Source of the DNA: Aquilaria yunnanensis
Taxonomy: Eukaryota; Streptophyta; Magnoliopsida; Malvales; Thymelaeaceae
Assembly (NCBI GenBank): GCA_039654915.1
Contig: CM077599.1
Coordinates: forward strand, 64,222,501-64,286,500
Length of the DNA: 64,000 bases
Direction: 5' to 3'
Shown one piece after another: positions 1 through 10,640 of the stretch; position 1 is the stretch's first letter; each line of letters begins with the position of its first letter. Position numbers and translations under genes: made by a program. The notes beneath the pieces are model-generated. The model was not told the DNA's origin. It was given only the letters and a program-made list of their open reading frames with translations, and did not search any database.

Positions 1-631
1 ATAGCTGAATTTGTATGGATGCATATAATGGAACTAGCGGTCACTACAATTTTGAAATTTTTAATAGTTATTAGCGACGGCTACGTGTCACTAACTAGCG
101 ACGGTCACGTGTCACTAACTAGAACTAACTAGCGACGGTTAAGCGTTATTAACTAGCGACGGCTACGCGTCACTAACTGGCACTAACTAGCGACGGTTAT
201 GCGTCACTAATTAGCGACGGCTACGCGTCACTAACTAGCAACGTCTATGCGTCACTAACTAGCAACGTCTATGCGTCACTAACTAGTGACGGCAAAGCAT
301 CACTAACTAGTGACGGCAAAGCGTCACTAACTAGCACTAACTAGCAATGGTTACGCGTCACTAAGTAGCGACGGCTATGCGTCACTAAGTAGCGACGGCT
401 ACGCGTAACTAAGTAGCGACGGCTACGCAGACACCGTTATCGGAAAATTAGTGACGGCCTGTTTTGCGATGTTTAGCTGTCACTAATTAGCGACGGTAAC
501 CGTCGCTAGAAAATTAGCGGCGAGTGAATTAGCAACGGGCGTTTTAACGACGGTGTGCCGTTGCTATATCATGTTTAGCGACGGCCAGCCGTCGCTAATG
601 GCTGTTGCTAAATGCGGTTTTTCTAGTAGTG
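1..631. mobile_element. CACTA-like transposon, terminal region
   Basis: The segment ends at 631 in the reverse complement of CACTACTAGAAAAACCGC, the classic terminus of plant CACTA (En/Spm) elements. Inside it lies a dense field of GCGACGG/CCGTCGC subterminal repeats, which in this superfamily bind transposase. No coding sequence is visible. The other terminus is either outside the window or, less likely, at a CACTACAA string at 42; the 3-bp flanks of that choice (GGT versus TTA) do not match. The superfamily call rests on terminus plus subterminal repeats. Confidence 0.7.
71..430. repeat. Tandem subterminal repeat, unit about 24-30 bp
   Basis: About a dozen imperfect copies of a unit built on CTAGCGACGGCTACGCGTCA follow one another, varying in the middle (CTACG, TCACG, TTATG, CAAAG). 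Each unit is partly self-complementary (GACGG...CGTC). The same core, more degenerate, recurs at 480-600 and in the element ending at 23304. Seen directly; the role as a transposase-binding region is inferred from CACTA biology. Confidence 0.75.
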
Positions 632-854
632 TTACAATATTGTATGCCTAAATTTCTTCTTGTTGCCTTTCAAATTTCAACTAACATGTTCTTGATTTTA
701 TTTAGCAGAGACTGATACAAATGTATGTTACTTGAACTTGTGATTTGATTTGGCAAATTATATACTTGAAGACCTCCATTTTATGCTATGAATGAGGCAT
801 ACCTTTGAATCTCTTGGCAACCAGTCTGCTTTGTACCAACTATTTGCTTCTAAC

Positions 855-2548
855 CATTACTAAAAAAAGGTCATTTCCCAACAGCCTAGCCATTGGAAGT
901 TTCCAATGGTTAAGCCATTAGAAAAAGCATATAAATTTCTTCAACGGTTTTCATGTTGGAGATATTATCTAGGGCAAGAAACATGTCACTTTATAACTAT
1001 TGGGCCTCAAACGACATAAAAATAATAGATGGGGAGCTTAGTATTGTCATTTTTCAAATGAGTGTAAATACTCATTTATGTCTTCCTTTCCCACTTCATG
1101 CTTCTCTTCTCTCTCTCTTTCTCTCTCTCTGTTTTTTTTTTGTTTTTATCTCTCACCAGAACGTCATCGTGTTCTACCTTTGGCTGTGTTGCCACCATGA
1201 GGCTGAATTTTCCAATGGTGCACCACTGCACTGGAAAAAAAAATTCCCAATTTTTTTATTTTTTATATCATTCGATTGCCTTTTACCTCTTCTTTAGCTT
1301 TCTCTATAGTTATTTCTTCAAAAACTGAACTGTTTTTTATTAATCGGACTTCAAAGTTTCGATTCAAATTTTTTTTTTGTCTTACAAAAATTTGATTTGT
1401 TTACATGGTTTTGATCCTCTCATTCTACTATTTAACTTTTTCCAAAGTTATTACTTCAAATTCTCAAGGTATTTTCGTAAGTCGTGGTTTAAAATTTTGA
1501 AACCTTATTATTATTATTTATTATTTTTAGGTTTAGGGTTTGTTTTTTGGCTTGGTTTGTTTTGCAATTTTATCGAATGGGTCTAGACAAGTGGAACACC
1601 TCCATCGGCAGCAAGTGGTTAGTAAGAAAATGTTTATGCACAAGATAGAGAGTGATGATGACATGATTAGTAATGAAAGATTATAGGGCGGCGGGGTCTA
1701 AAGGTGGAAGAGCAAGTGATGATGACATGATTAGTAACATCTGAACTGACATTGATGTATATTGGCTGAGCACTAGAGTTCTCCCCACAGTGAAACTTTG
1801 GTTTAATTTGTGTAAAAGCACGCTCTCCAACTAAGCACCATGTAAAGTTACAAACAAATAAATATATATTTTTGATCTGTTGGTATCATTATGATTATAA
1901 TTAATGACACAAGCACAACATAAAGAATAGCTAGAAAGACTTCTTTATACGTCTTCTATCCATTTGTGGCTAGCCTCATTTTTCATGTTTATTAGTTCAT
2001 TGGGAAGATTAATCTCTATTACCCGATAGATAAATCTGATCTATGTAGGAAAGATTTGGTGTACTTAGCACTTGTATGAAAAGTAATTTCAATTAGCTTT
2101 TCCAAAATAAGTAGTGTAATAAATTCGTTCGCTGAAATAAAAACGGGGTGATGATTCTAGTGTATCTCTCTGATTTATTTCCCATATCTCGAACTAAATT
2201 TTGTCTTATTTTTTTTTCTTGTTGATGTACGACGTTGGGTGCTTCTAAGTATGTTTGGTGTAAGAAAACAAATATTAAGCCCTGGAGCCTTTTTTAAGGT
2301 CGCAAGGTTGAACTAAAGTTTGATGTAAGAAGTTTGGTACTTGTAAGTACATTCATTCACCCAATTTTATGTATATATATTTTTTTAATTTTAAGAAGGT
2401 TTCCAATGGCCTAATCGTTGAAAATTTTTATTGGCTTTAACTATTAGCATATTTCTAACAGCTCTTGCTACTAGTAATTTCCATTGGCCTTAGCTGTTGC
2501 CATTGGGACGTTTCCGACGGCTACAACTGTTGATATTTTTTTGTAATA
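855..2548. mobile_element. Non-autonomous CACTA-like element, family 1 copy a
   Basis: The left end reads CATTACTAAAAAAAGG and the right end, reverse-complemented, TATTACAAAAAAATATC, so both resemble a decayed CACTAC(A/T)AAAAAA terminus. Both ends carry CCAATGGC/GCCATTGG subterminal motifs. The middle (about 1080-1580) has a CT-rich tract, a stretch around CCAATGGTGCACCACTGC and long T runs, and aligns by eye with 6140-6560 in the element at 5833-7648. Short ORFs here are low complexity and not believable genes. Flanking trinucleotides AAC and ACT are not an exact TSD. Confidence 0.5.
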
Positions 2549-2678
2549 ACTCTCCTATTCAATGAATGACATTGACTCAGTAAGTATGTTTTATTTAAAT
2601 GTTTTTACTTAAATACCTTAAATTAGTATCTTATTAAGCAAGAAAACAAGCTAAGTAAAATAAAAATGAGTTCTTATG

Positions 2679-5064
2679 TGTGATTTGGCACCTAAGAGTC
2701 ATAAGGGCAAAATAGTAATTTTAAACCGAGTGAGTGAGATGACCGTAATCTTGATGGAATTAGGGTCATGTGAGGATTTTTTATTAATTAAGTTAAGACC
2801 ATAAGTTATTTTAGCTATTAGAACCAACTTTTGAGGAAAAAGTACAAAAAAATAGCACAATGTGTTTAAATGAGCCATTTATGTTTTAAGTAACTTAAGT
2901 GTCTAAAAGGCTAAGTGTGAGAGGCATAAAATGCTCTTTGGGACCAAGGAGGGATAGTGTTGAGTGTGGGTTTGGTGGCCAAATTAAAACAAAAGACAAT
3001 TTGAGGGCCAAGAGGCAAGAAATTAAGAAGTGAGCTTTAAGGGAGTTTTTTGCATATTTTGGCAAGAGTTGACTACTATTCCTCATCTTCATCCTTGTAA
3101 TTTTCATGGCTCTCTATCTCCAGTAGCTTGTTTGCTACAATCCTCACAAATCCCCCATAATTTCTAGCAAATTTGAAGGTCCCAAGGTGAAATCAAGAAG
3201 TCTGAAGCTCATTCTTTGTGCATTTGCCTCATTCATGCTCTTTGTTGCATGTTTTGGGCATAAACACTAAGGTAAGCTTCTTGACATACAATGATTTGGT
3301 TCTAAATTAATTGAGTAGCTAGAAATGGCCTTGATTTCAAGCTTTTGGTGCCATGTCATGTTGGTTTTAGGTTTGGAACTCAAGAGAGCTAAGTTGAGCT
3401 TAAGTGTGCTTATGGTGCTTGTGTTTTACTCTTACTTTGTAGGTAAATTTGAGGTAAGGTCTCAAGTTGTTTCAGCTTGAGTAATGCATATAAATTTATT
3501 ATTACATGTGGGAATGAAGTACAAACAAGACCCATTTGGATTGGCTTTGGGGATTGAAAGATTGAGCAATTTGTGCAGGATAGCACAAGGGCATGAAGTG
3601 CAAAGTACACCATTGGGGATGCATCACCAATGGTGGCAGTGTGCCACCAGGTTGACTCGAGGCAACCTGAGGGTTGTTGCGTTTGGTGACACCCTTGGCA
3701 CCCCGTCACCAAAGTCCAAGCCCCTAAAGCTCAAGACATCCTATGAACGTTTCAATCTTTCTGTTGTCATCCATAGGCTATTCTAATATGTTTTGTAGCT
3801 TTGGTTGGGTCTAAAACTCATTCCTAAGTTAAGGTTTATGCATTATTTTAAGTGGTAGCTAAGTTGTGTGGTTAAGGTAGGGCAAGGTAGGGTGGCTAAG
3901 GGGGTTAAAGTGCTCAAGATGCCAAGGAAGCACAAAGGGGATCAAGGCAAGACTCAGATTTCTTGTTGGCCCAAGTGGGAGGTCTTATAACTTCAAGCAA
4001 TGAAGTGAAAACCTAAGAAGATCAAAATGAAACCTTGTGGTTTGGTAAGTAGGCCACTAAAAAGCCTTACGCTAATCTCTAGGAGCTTGGTAAGTTGGAT
4101 CATCAAAGTTGGCATGTATAATAAGTCAAGGGAAAAATGGGTAAGTTTTTTAGAGGAGATGATGACTTACTCTAAGACCCATAAGTGCAACTTATGAAAA
4201 GTAAAGAGTTCCGGATATGTGGGTCAGTGTCTCAAGTACATCTACCATTTGAGCTCATGACAAGAATAAGGAACCTTGGGTATAAGAAGTCTCAATGATT
4301 GTGCATGTTGCATATCATATGTTCATGCATTACGTATATAGAATGTTTTTGGTTTGTGTTGACTGTTGGTTGGTTGTTGCTTGTTTGTATGCCAAATTTG
4401 GAAGCTTGCTTGTTATATTCTTTTACAGGTACCCCAAGGGATTCATACTAAGTACAATCATGTACTCAGTCCCTTAATTTTATTGTGCAAGATATAATGT
4501 CGGGCCTAACAATTAAGAGGATAGTTGTGAGCTAAGTTTCTCTCATTTATGGGTACTTACTTACTTGAATCCTTAAGATTCTAACATTGCTTGAGAGATA
4601 AGTTTTGTACTAATTAAATGTTATACCTTTACAATTTAGAGACTAAGTTGCGCACAAGGATAAGTGAGAGCTTGCACTTGGAGCATGATAGCTCAAAGTT
4701 AGGGCTCAAGTGGTGCATTGTAGTTATGATTTTTCCTTGTATGTACAGTACCTTGTATACTAAGGTATTGCCTCTACTAGGATACATTGTAATGTTAGAC
4801 CATTGAGTTACTTTCTGGTGTATGCTAGTATTGAAAAGTATACTTAAGTAACTAGTACTTTGTTGTCTTGGTATGTTTTAATTATGTTTTACATGAAATG
4901 CTTAAGCGATGTTTTCTCCTCTTGCTTTACTTATTTGTTTTGCATTGCCAGGACAAATGCGTTCATATCTTTTTGGTGGATAGGCTAAGTAACATGTTGC
5001 ATGCAAAGCTGTTTTAAATTACATACGAGTAATAGTTAGCCAATAGTAACTATGTGGGATCACA
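2679..5064 (+). repeat. LTR-like noncoding segment, possible gypsy solo LTR
   Basis: About 2.4 kb without credible coding. It starts TGTGATTTGGCACC and a matching TCACA end lies at 5060-5064. It has the layout of long chromovirus-type LTRs: a GGCACCTAAG...AAGGGC...AGTAATTTTA block near the start, a pyrimidine-rich putative leader near 3.1 kb and a CAGGTACC-type motif near 4430. The opening block resembles the reverse complement of about 13.1 kb. No 5-bp TSD was found, so both the boundaries and the identity are tentative. Confidence 0.3.
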
Positions 5065-5099
5065 ATCCCTATAAACCTATAAGTTGATTAATTCAAAGC

Positions 5100-5394
5100 A
5101 TTAAGACCCTACTCCATCACAATTTCCATCAACTTGAGCTGTTGCCATATTTCCAATGGCTTTAGGAGTTGGTAATTTCCAATGGTTTCAGTTGTTGCAA
5201 ACCCACTTAATTGTTGGAAAAATGCTACAAGGTTAGGCCATTGGTAATTTTCAATAGCTCATGTTCCATTGGCTAGCTATTGGTAATTTTCAACAGCCAA
5301 CACCTAGGGCCGTTGGAAACTTTTTTCCAATGTGTTATTTGCCAACACGCCACTTTCTAATGCCCTTGTGTTGAAAAAATCCAATTTTGCAATG
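5100..5394. mobile_element. Fragment of the family 1 CACTA-like element (right end)
   Basis: It is packed with CCAATGG, GCCATTGG and GTTGGTAATTT motifs like the ends of the elements at 855-2548 and 5833-7648. Its right end, reverse-complemented, begins CATTGCAAAATTGG followed by TTTTTTCAACAC, parallel to CACTACTAAAATTTGATC and TTTTCCAACAC at 7648. No matching left end was found, so this is a third, truncated family member. Confidence 0.45.
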
Positions 5395-5832
5395 TGAGGC
5401 TATTTAGAAAAGGTTGTTGAAAGTTAGACTTTTTCTAATGGTGAACTAGAGTTGATCTTCATCACCTACCATTATTATAAAGCTACCAACAATTCCAATG
5501 CGGCCTTCACCTTAATTATTCAATTGAGGCTAGAGGCTGCTTCCAGCTACAGCATTAATGTTTGCTTCTCCAACCTTGTAAAACTCAGCTAGAATTGGAT
5601 CTCCACAAACCAATGATGAGCCTTACATGTTTCTCCTACCTTAATCATTGGAAGCTCAAGTTGAAGATATCAATTTGATAAGTTAGGAACACGAAAATGA
5701 TATCAAAAGGCCTAGTGGATCAATGCTTTCACTAGGTGAAGTGATGATGCAAAGCTCTTGCTTAAATCGGAGAACATAGGTACCAAGCTCGACCAGAACC
5801 ACCATTGTCTAAAAATGGAAGGAGAAGACCCA
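5395..5832. other. No gene seen
   Basis: Sequence between two CACTA-like pieces. No sustained open frame, repeat or RNA gene was recognised on either strand. Confidence 0.5.
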
Positions 5833-7648
5833 AACTACTAAAATCTAGCCATTTTCCAACTACCCATTTATCAATTGCCAAAGCAGTTGGTAATTAACAA
5901 CACATTTGACCATTGGTAATGAAATTATTAAGTTGTCAAAGGTCAAAACCATTGGTAAGTTACCAATGGACAAAACCATTGCTAGTTACCAATGGTTCTA
6001 ACGACCTAAACCATTACAAGTATGAAATTATGGACCAATTTAAAACAACTCTATACGTTGAGAGAGTAAAGCGAAATTTTTTTTGGCCTCTCTAGTAAAA
6101 AAAATTATTTTCACTCACTGTTGGCATTTCAATGTGCGCTCACTCATTTTTCCTCTCTCTCTCTCCACTTGCACTCCCTTTCTCATTTCTTGGGTCCACT
6201 GCCGGTTTCTAGAAAGTGGTGGCATTGCTATTGTGATGAATTTTTCAATAGTGGCACCATCACCAAGATTTTATTTTCCATATTTTTTTTAGTTTACATG
6301 TTTAGATTCTTTGTTTCCTCCTTTTTTTACTTTCTTTAAAGTCATTTCTTTAAAAAAGTAAACCAATATCTGTATATGTGGCTTCAAAGTTTCGAGTTAA
6401 ACTTTTTTTTTCTCAAAACTTTGTTTTGTTTGTATGGCTTTGATCCTTTTGTTTTCCTTTTTACCTTTTTTATTTCTGAAAAAAACATAAACAATTTTCG
6501 TAGATCAAGTTTCAAAGTTTTGAAGCCCAATTTTTTTTTGTTTGATTTCTAGGTTTTGGGTGGTTTTTTTTCATGGATTTCCTTTGGAGTTTATTGTTGG
6601 CGGGTTCACTGGGAGCCGACACAAGGGCGGTCATCGGTGGCTGCTCGGCTGAAGACCAGAGCGTGGGATCCATGAGCCACCAAGTCCAGGAGTGGACATG
6701 GATGAAGCCTCTTGATTATGTTTAAAATTTTTTTGTTTGTCATTGTACGTGTTCATGTTTTGATTCTTGAAGCTGTAGGTGGTGTAGGCAGTCACGTGCC
6801 GCCCAATGGCCAAGCGAGATGTTTACAACGAGCTCAACAATTCTGAGATCTCTTTGTTTGGCCTCATCACCATTCAAATCACAAAGGTCCAAGATCATCC
6901 ATTGGATCTTCTTTAGTAGTGTTTTTTGATGCAATCTGATTTTTATTTATGTGATTTTCGGTTTTGTAATTACTGGTTGATGAGAAATGCCACACTGGAG
7001 GGGTAGATTTTTTTTCTTTTTTAGTTTTATATTTTAGATAATTTTATTTTAGGTTATTTTTTATTATCTGTAATTTTATTTTAGGTTATTTTTATTACTT
7101 ATTATTTTATTTTAGGTTTTTTTATTAATAGTAATTTTATTTTAAGTTATTTTTTAATATTTTTTTGTAATTTAGTTTTTATGTAATTTTACGCTATTTT
7201 AAATTTGCTTCAAATTCTAGTAATATTTGATAGGAAACCTTTTTAATTTTTTCTTTTGAAAAGAATAATTTTTTTTCCATAAATAAAGCAAAAAATTCTA
7301 TAAAAAAAAGAACAGCTTTTGATGCATTCACATAAAAAACTGCTTAATTTCTTTTTAGAACCAAGAAAGCCGTTAGTAATTTTACTAATTGTTGAACGTG
7401 TTAGTAGTTTCAAATGACTTTGACTGTTGGTAATTAATTAACGGTCAAATGCATTGCGTTAGTAACCGCCAACAGTTTAAGTCATTAGTAAAACTTCAAC
7501 TCTTCCTACAAAATGTACAATCTTGGCCTATTACTAGCATATATATTACCATTAGCCTATTATTAATGGTCTTACATTGGTAATTTTAAAATTTTCAATA
7601 CTAATTTATTGATAATGAGTGTTGGAAAATGATCAAATTTTAGTAGTG
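5833..7648. mobile_element. Non-autonomous CACTA-like element, family 1 copy b
   Basis: The left end is AACTACTAAAATCTAGCC followed by ATTTTCCAAC. The right end, reverse-complemented, is CACTACTAAAATTTGATC followed by ATTTTCCAAC. These terminal inverted repeats agree over about 28 bases apart from a few substitutions. The interior repeats the plan of the 855-2548 element: CT-rich tract at 6145-6190, then TTTCAATAGTGGCACC, then CTTCAAAGTTTCGAG near 6388, which matches CTTCAAAGTTTCGAT near 1349. The interior around 7010-7190 is AT-rich with a repeated ATTTTATTTTAGGTTATT phrase. No transposase is present. Flanking triplets (CCA, AAT) do not match. Confidence 0.6.
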
Positions 7649-7651
7649 AAT

Positions 7652-8160
7652 CAGAACTTGGATGGAGGTTCAAAGTTCGAACCGAAACGAGTTCCTGTAC
7701 TTGGATGGTCATCCAGATAGTCTGAGGAAGGTAGAAAACAAATTCAAGAGAAGTTTTACTTTGCCTGCAAGAGTAGCGACTTCATCGTCTTCGACTTACC
7801 GTTACGGGCAGGAATTTATCCTGATGCCGTGAAAAGCTCTTGTGTTGAATGCGTTCCTATCAACAAGTGGGAGAATGGCCAGCTCCTCCGCGTGGGAGAA
7901 GCCGCCGTGCTTGAGGTCAGGGCGCAGGTAGTTGGTCTAGCGAAGCCGGCAGCTTTTACGGCATCTCTAGGACAAGTCTTCGTTTTTAGTGCATTTATGC
8001 TGAGAACATTCCCAGTCTCAACCACCGGGCAAGTGACAACATTTGTTATGTGAAATATAGGATATCCACCGAAGATCACTAATGAATTTTAGGTGCGATT
8101 AGCAGCAGCCAATCAATTCCGTGATTGATAGAACAATTGTCTCTCTCGCTATCGAAATTT
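7652..8160 (+). pseudogene. Gene-like fragment, unrecognised
   Basis: A patch of higher GC (7650-8080) between AT-rich repeats. One plus-strand frame is open from about 7654 to 7830 and contains NEFLYLDGHPDSLRKV and FKRSFTLPARV; a second frame, shifted, continues with KWENGQLLRVGEAAVLEV to 8053. The handover between frames near 7830 looks like a frameshift or a chimera. There is no good start codon, intron border or poly(A) site. I do not recognise the family. A captured host-gene scrap is one explanation; a small unknown gene is another. Confidence 0.25.
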
Positions 8161-8306
8161 AATGAATTAGTTTTTATTTTTATTGATATATTTTTCTATA
8201 AGTAATAATAGTTTTTTTTCATCTTACTTTATTTAACTATGTTTTAAATAAATTATTTATTTTTTATGAATTTTTTTCTACTCAACCTCAATATAATAAA
8301 AATCAA

Positions 8307-8940
8307 CACTACAAGAGGGTTGCATTCTCTGTTTCCAGTCATATTTCAGTTGGAAACTATCTTCCTAGACGATTGGAGAGCAACTGACCTTCGTAGTGAC
8401 TTTTGCCCCAGTTGCCATTGAACAGTGACTAAAATATCCCAAGCTCTTTGGCCTAATAGCTAAGAGGCCCAGCTTTCAAATCCTAATCTCCCAACTTTCT
8501 CCAGCATATTATACAAAAACTGACTCAATTGTCATTTTGGTCTTGAAAAACCTGGCATGCTCATTTCCCTAATTAATAATATATCTCTATTTGTATACTT
8601 GTATAATGCTTTTGAATATAAAAAAAATAAGAGTAACTAAACCTTGACTGTAGACAACAAGTGCCACATTTAGTCCCTATAGTGGGTGGACTGCCTTATA
8701 TGTAGTGATTGAAGATTTCAGCCGTTCGGCCTAGCGACTAAATCTTTCCAATCATTATTTTTTTTAAAAAAAAATTAATTGTTACTTTTAATAATAAATT
8801 GGTATTAATATTAACTTATTTTAATTATTTTAAATAAAATAATTAAATAATAAAAAAAAGAAAGAAATGAAATTCATTTAAATTTAATACAAAAGTCAAC
8901 TTAGATATTGTTTTTACATAAGACAAACTAAACTAGTGGG
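8307..8940 (+). mobile_element. CACTA-like fragment related to the 18427-20811 element
   Basis: It begins CACTACAAGAGGGTTGC. About 450 bp in, an AT-rich block (AAATTGGTATTAATATTAAC then TTATTTTAATTATT) is followed by AAAAGTCAACTTAGAT. The same order occurs at 18775-18880 (AAATTGGTATAAATATTAAC, then AAAAGTCAACATACAC). The copy lacks a recognisable opposite end and probably runs on or was cut near 8940. Confidence 0.5.
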
Positions 8941-9880
8941 TGTAATCAAAAGTGAGACGCACATTACTGTTGTTTGCCTCATGCTAGTTAGATGCAGGAC
9001 CCTGGCCTTATTGCTCGTCTTTACTGCTACGTTTGTTCTGGGTAGGATGTGTCACAGGTATCTGACCCTCAAGTTAACTCTATTAAGACATCTAGGGCAA
9101 CTTTGGAAAATAAGGTTACTACATCCCAACATGCTCTTGTGTCGGGTACGATATCGGTGGAAGCCCACTCAATTCAGAATAAGCCATCCTCCTGCCATGC
9201 CGGTGTGTGGTGTGTGATTATAGTGGTGGGCCATTTTATTCCGATGAGGGAAAATGTCCCTTGTGACATAGGGTGGTGTACGAACATACGGAGATAGAAT
9301 CCAGGGGTGCGAGATGGGGTAGGGGATGGAATAGAGTATCCTTAGATATGGTCCAGAGGATGGGAGATAGGACCCCACTCCTCTTAACACTCCAGCTACA
9401 TAGCCACGATAAACAACTAGGGGTAGGTTTTCCTAAGCATTCACTTGGCCGAAGGCCACTGTGAATGTAAAGATAAGTCTAGCTTGGGATTGCATGTGTA
9501 TCTAAGCCTCCATTGGTCTCACCTTCTCCACCACTTGCAATAAACGAGTAGCATGCTCCTCCTAAAGAGTGGTAATTTGGGACCGAAGTGCTTTATTTCT
9601 TGATGCAGCTAATTTGAACAGTAGTCCATGTAACCTTAAACCAAACAATGGTTAAGAGGCAGTGAACATAAATCATAAAAGCAAATTGTGCATGACTGTA
9701 TCACAAGTGAAGGTAAAGAACTACAAGACCCTCATCCACTTTCCCTTATGCCATTGATCATCCAGCTTTAGCACTTTTCATAAAATGCAAGATAATGAGA
9801 TAGATCAACCCCATACTTGAGTTTAAGTTCTGACTCATATTTCGCCAAAGTACATGGATAAGTATAAAATGATTTAATAG
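8941..9880. other. No gene recognised
   Basis: Several overlapping open frames of 60-90 codons exist on both strands around 8936-9464, but none shows a family signature, signal peptide or conserved motif. The region may be internal sequence of the CACTA element starting at 8307, since a possible transposase remnant lies just beyond. Confidence 0.4.
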
Positions 9881-10640
9881 TAATTGATGTTAAAAAGTAG
9901 TATTAATAGCATGTTAATTTAAACACTTTGTGACTTACCAATGCATCCATCTACTGTTGTGAAAAGTTTTCCTCCACTTACTTGATCCTATATTCATCGA
10001 CATCTATTGAGAAAAATCGTCAAATGCCAGACTCTTACCATCCTTCACCTATTTCACCAAATAAAAAATGAAAGACAGTACCGATTAAATAGTAAAAAAC
10101 TAAAATTGACTAAAAATTGTAATGTTTGAAAGATTACTTATCCGAAGCCATTTGCTTCACCAAGGAACCCAAATAATGTTTGGGCTCTACCACACCCTTA
10201 GGTGCATCCATGTAGAGCAACAAATTATTCAAAATTTGAGATTTAAGGTATGCAAGTTATGAAGGTTGTTTATAAAAAAATTGTATTGCTGTTAATTAAA
10301 CATTTTGAACCTTATTTTTCTTCAAGACCTTGCTCTTGCACTTTCATTCATCCATAGCCTAATTGTTAAACAAAGCTGCCCAGTGCTCAAGTAAAATATT
10401 GTTAAAAATATAGGGAATAAGATGTCTATAGTCTACAACTAAAAAGAAGTCCATAGCAAACCACTTCTTAACCATGTCCGTCCTCAAATTATTTAGTTTG
10501 TTATTGTAGCTTCTGCCCATCACATCAAAGAACTAATCTAGGATGACATCACGGTATGCCAAATCCAAGTGGTCCTATCTTCAGGTTGCTGGCGAGCTAC
10601 CTAGACCTGCACACATAAACTAAGGAGTGAAAATCATAAA
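9880..10640 (-). pseudogene. Possible En/Spm-type transposase remnant
   Basis: On the minus strand, pieces of open frame separated by stops and possible introns read NNKLNNLRTDMVKKWF, HLIPYIFNNILLEHWAALF, then MDAPKGVVEPKHYLGSLVKQ, then KDGKSLAFDDFS. The succession of a basic RLNNLRTD-like segment, an aromatic HWAAL segment and a GKS-x-F-DD phrase recalls plant Ptta/En/Spm transposase-associated proteins. That resemblance is from memory of the family pattern, not an alignment. It sits close to CACTA ends, which fits. Stops make it non-functional. It could also be an unrelated decayed gene. Confidence 0.25.

Noticed and set aside
42..631. A complete 590-bp CACTA miniature element starting at CACTACAA at position 42
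   Set aside because: The 3-bp flanks differ (GGT versus TTA) and sequence before 42 already contains the AACTAGCGG motif, so the left end is more likely outside the window.
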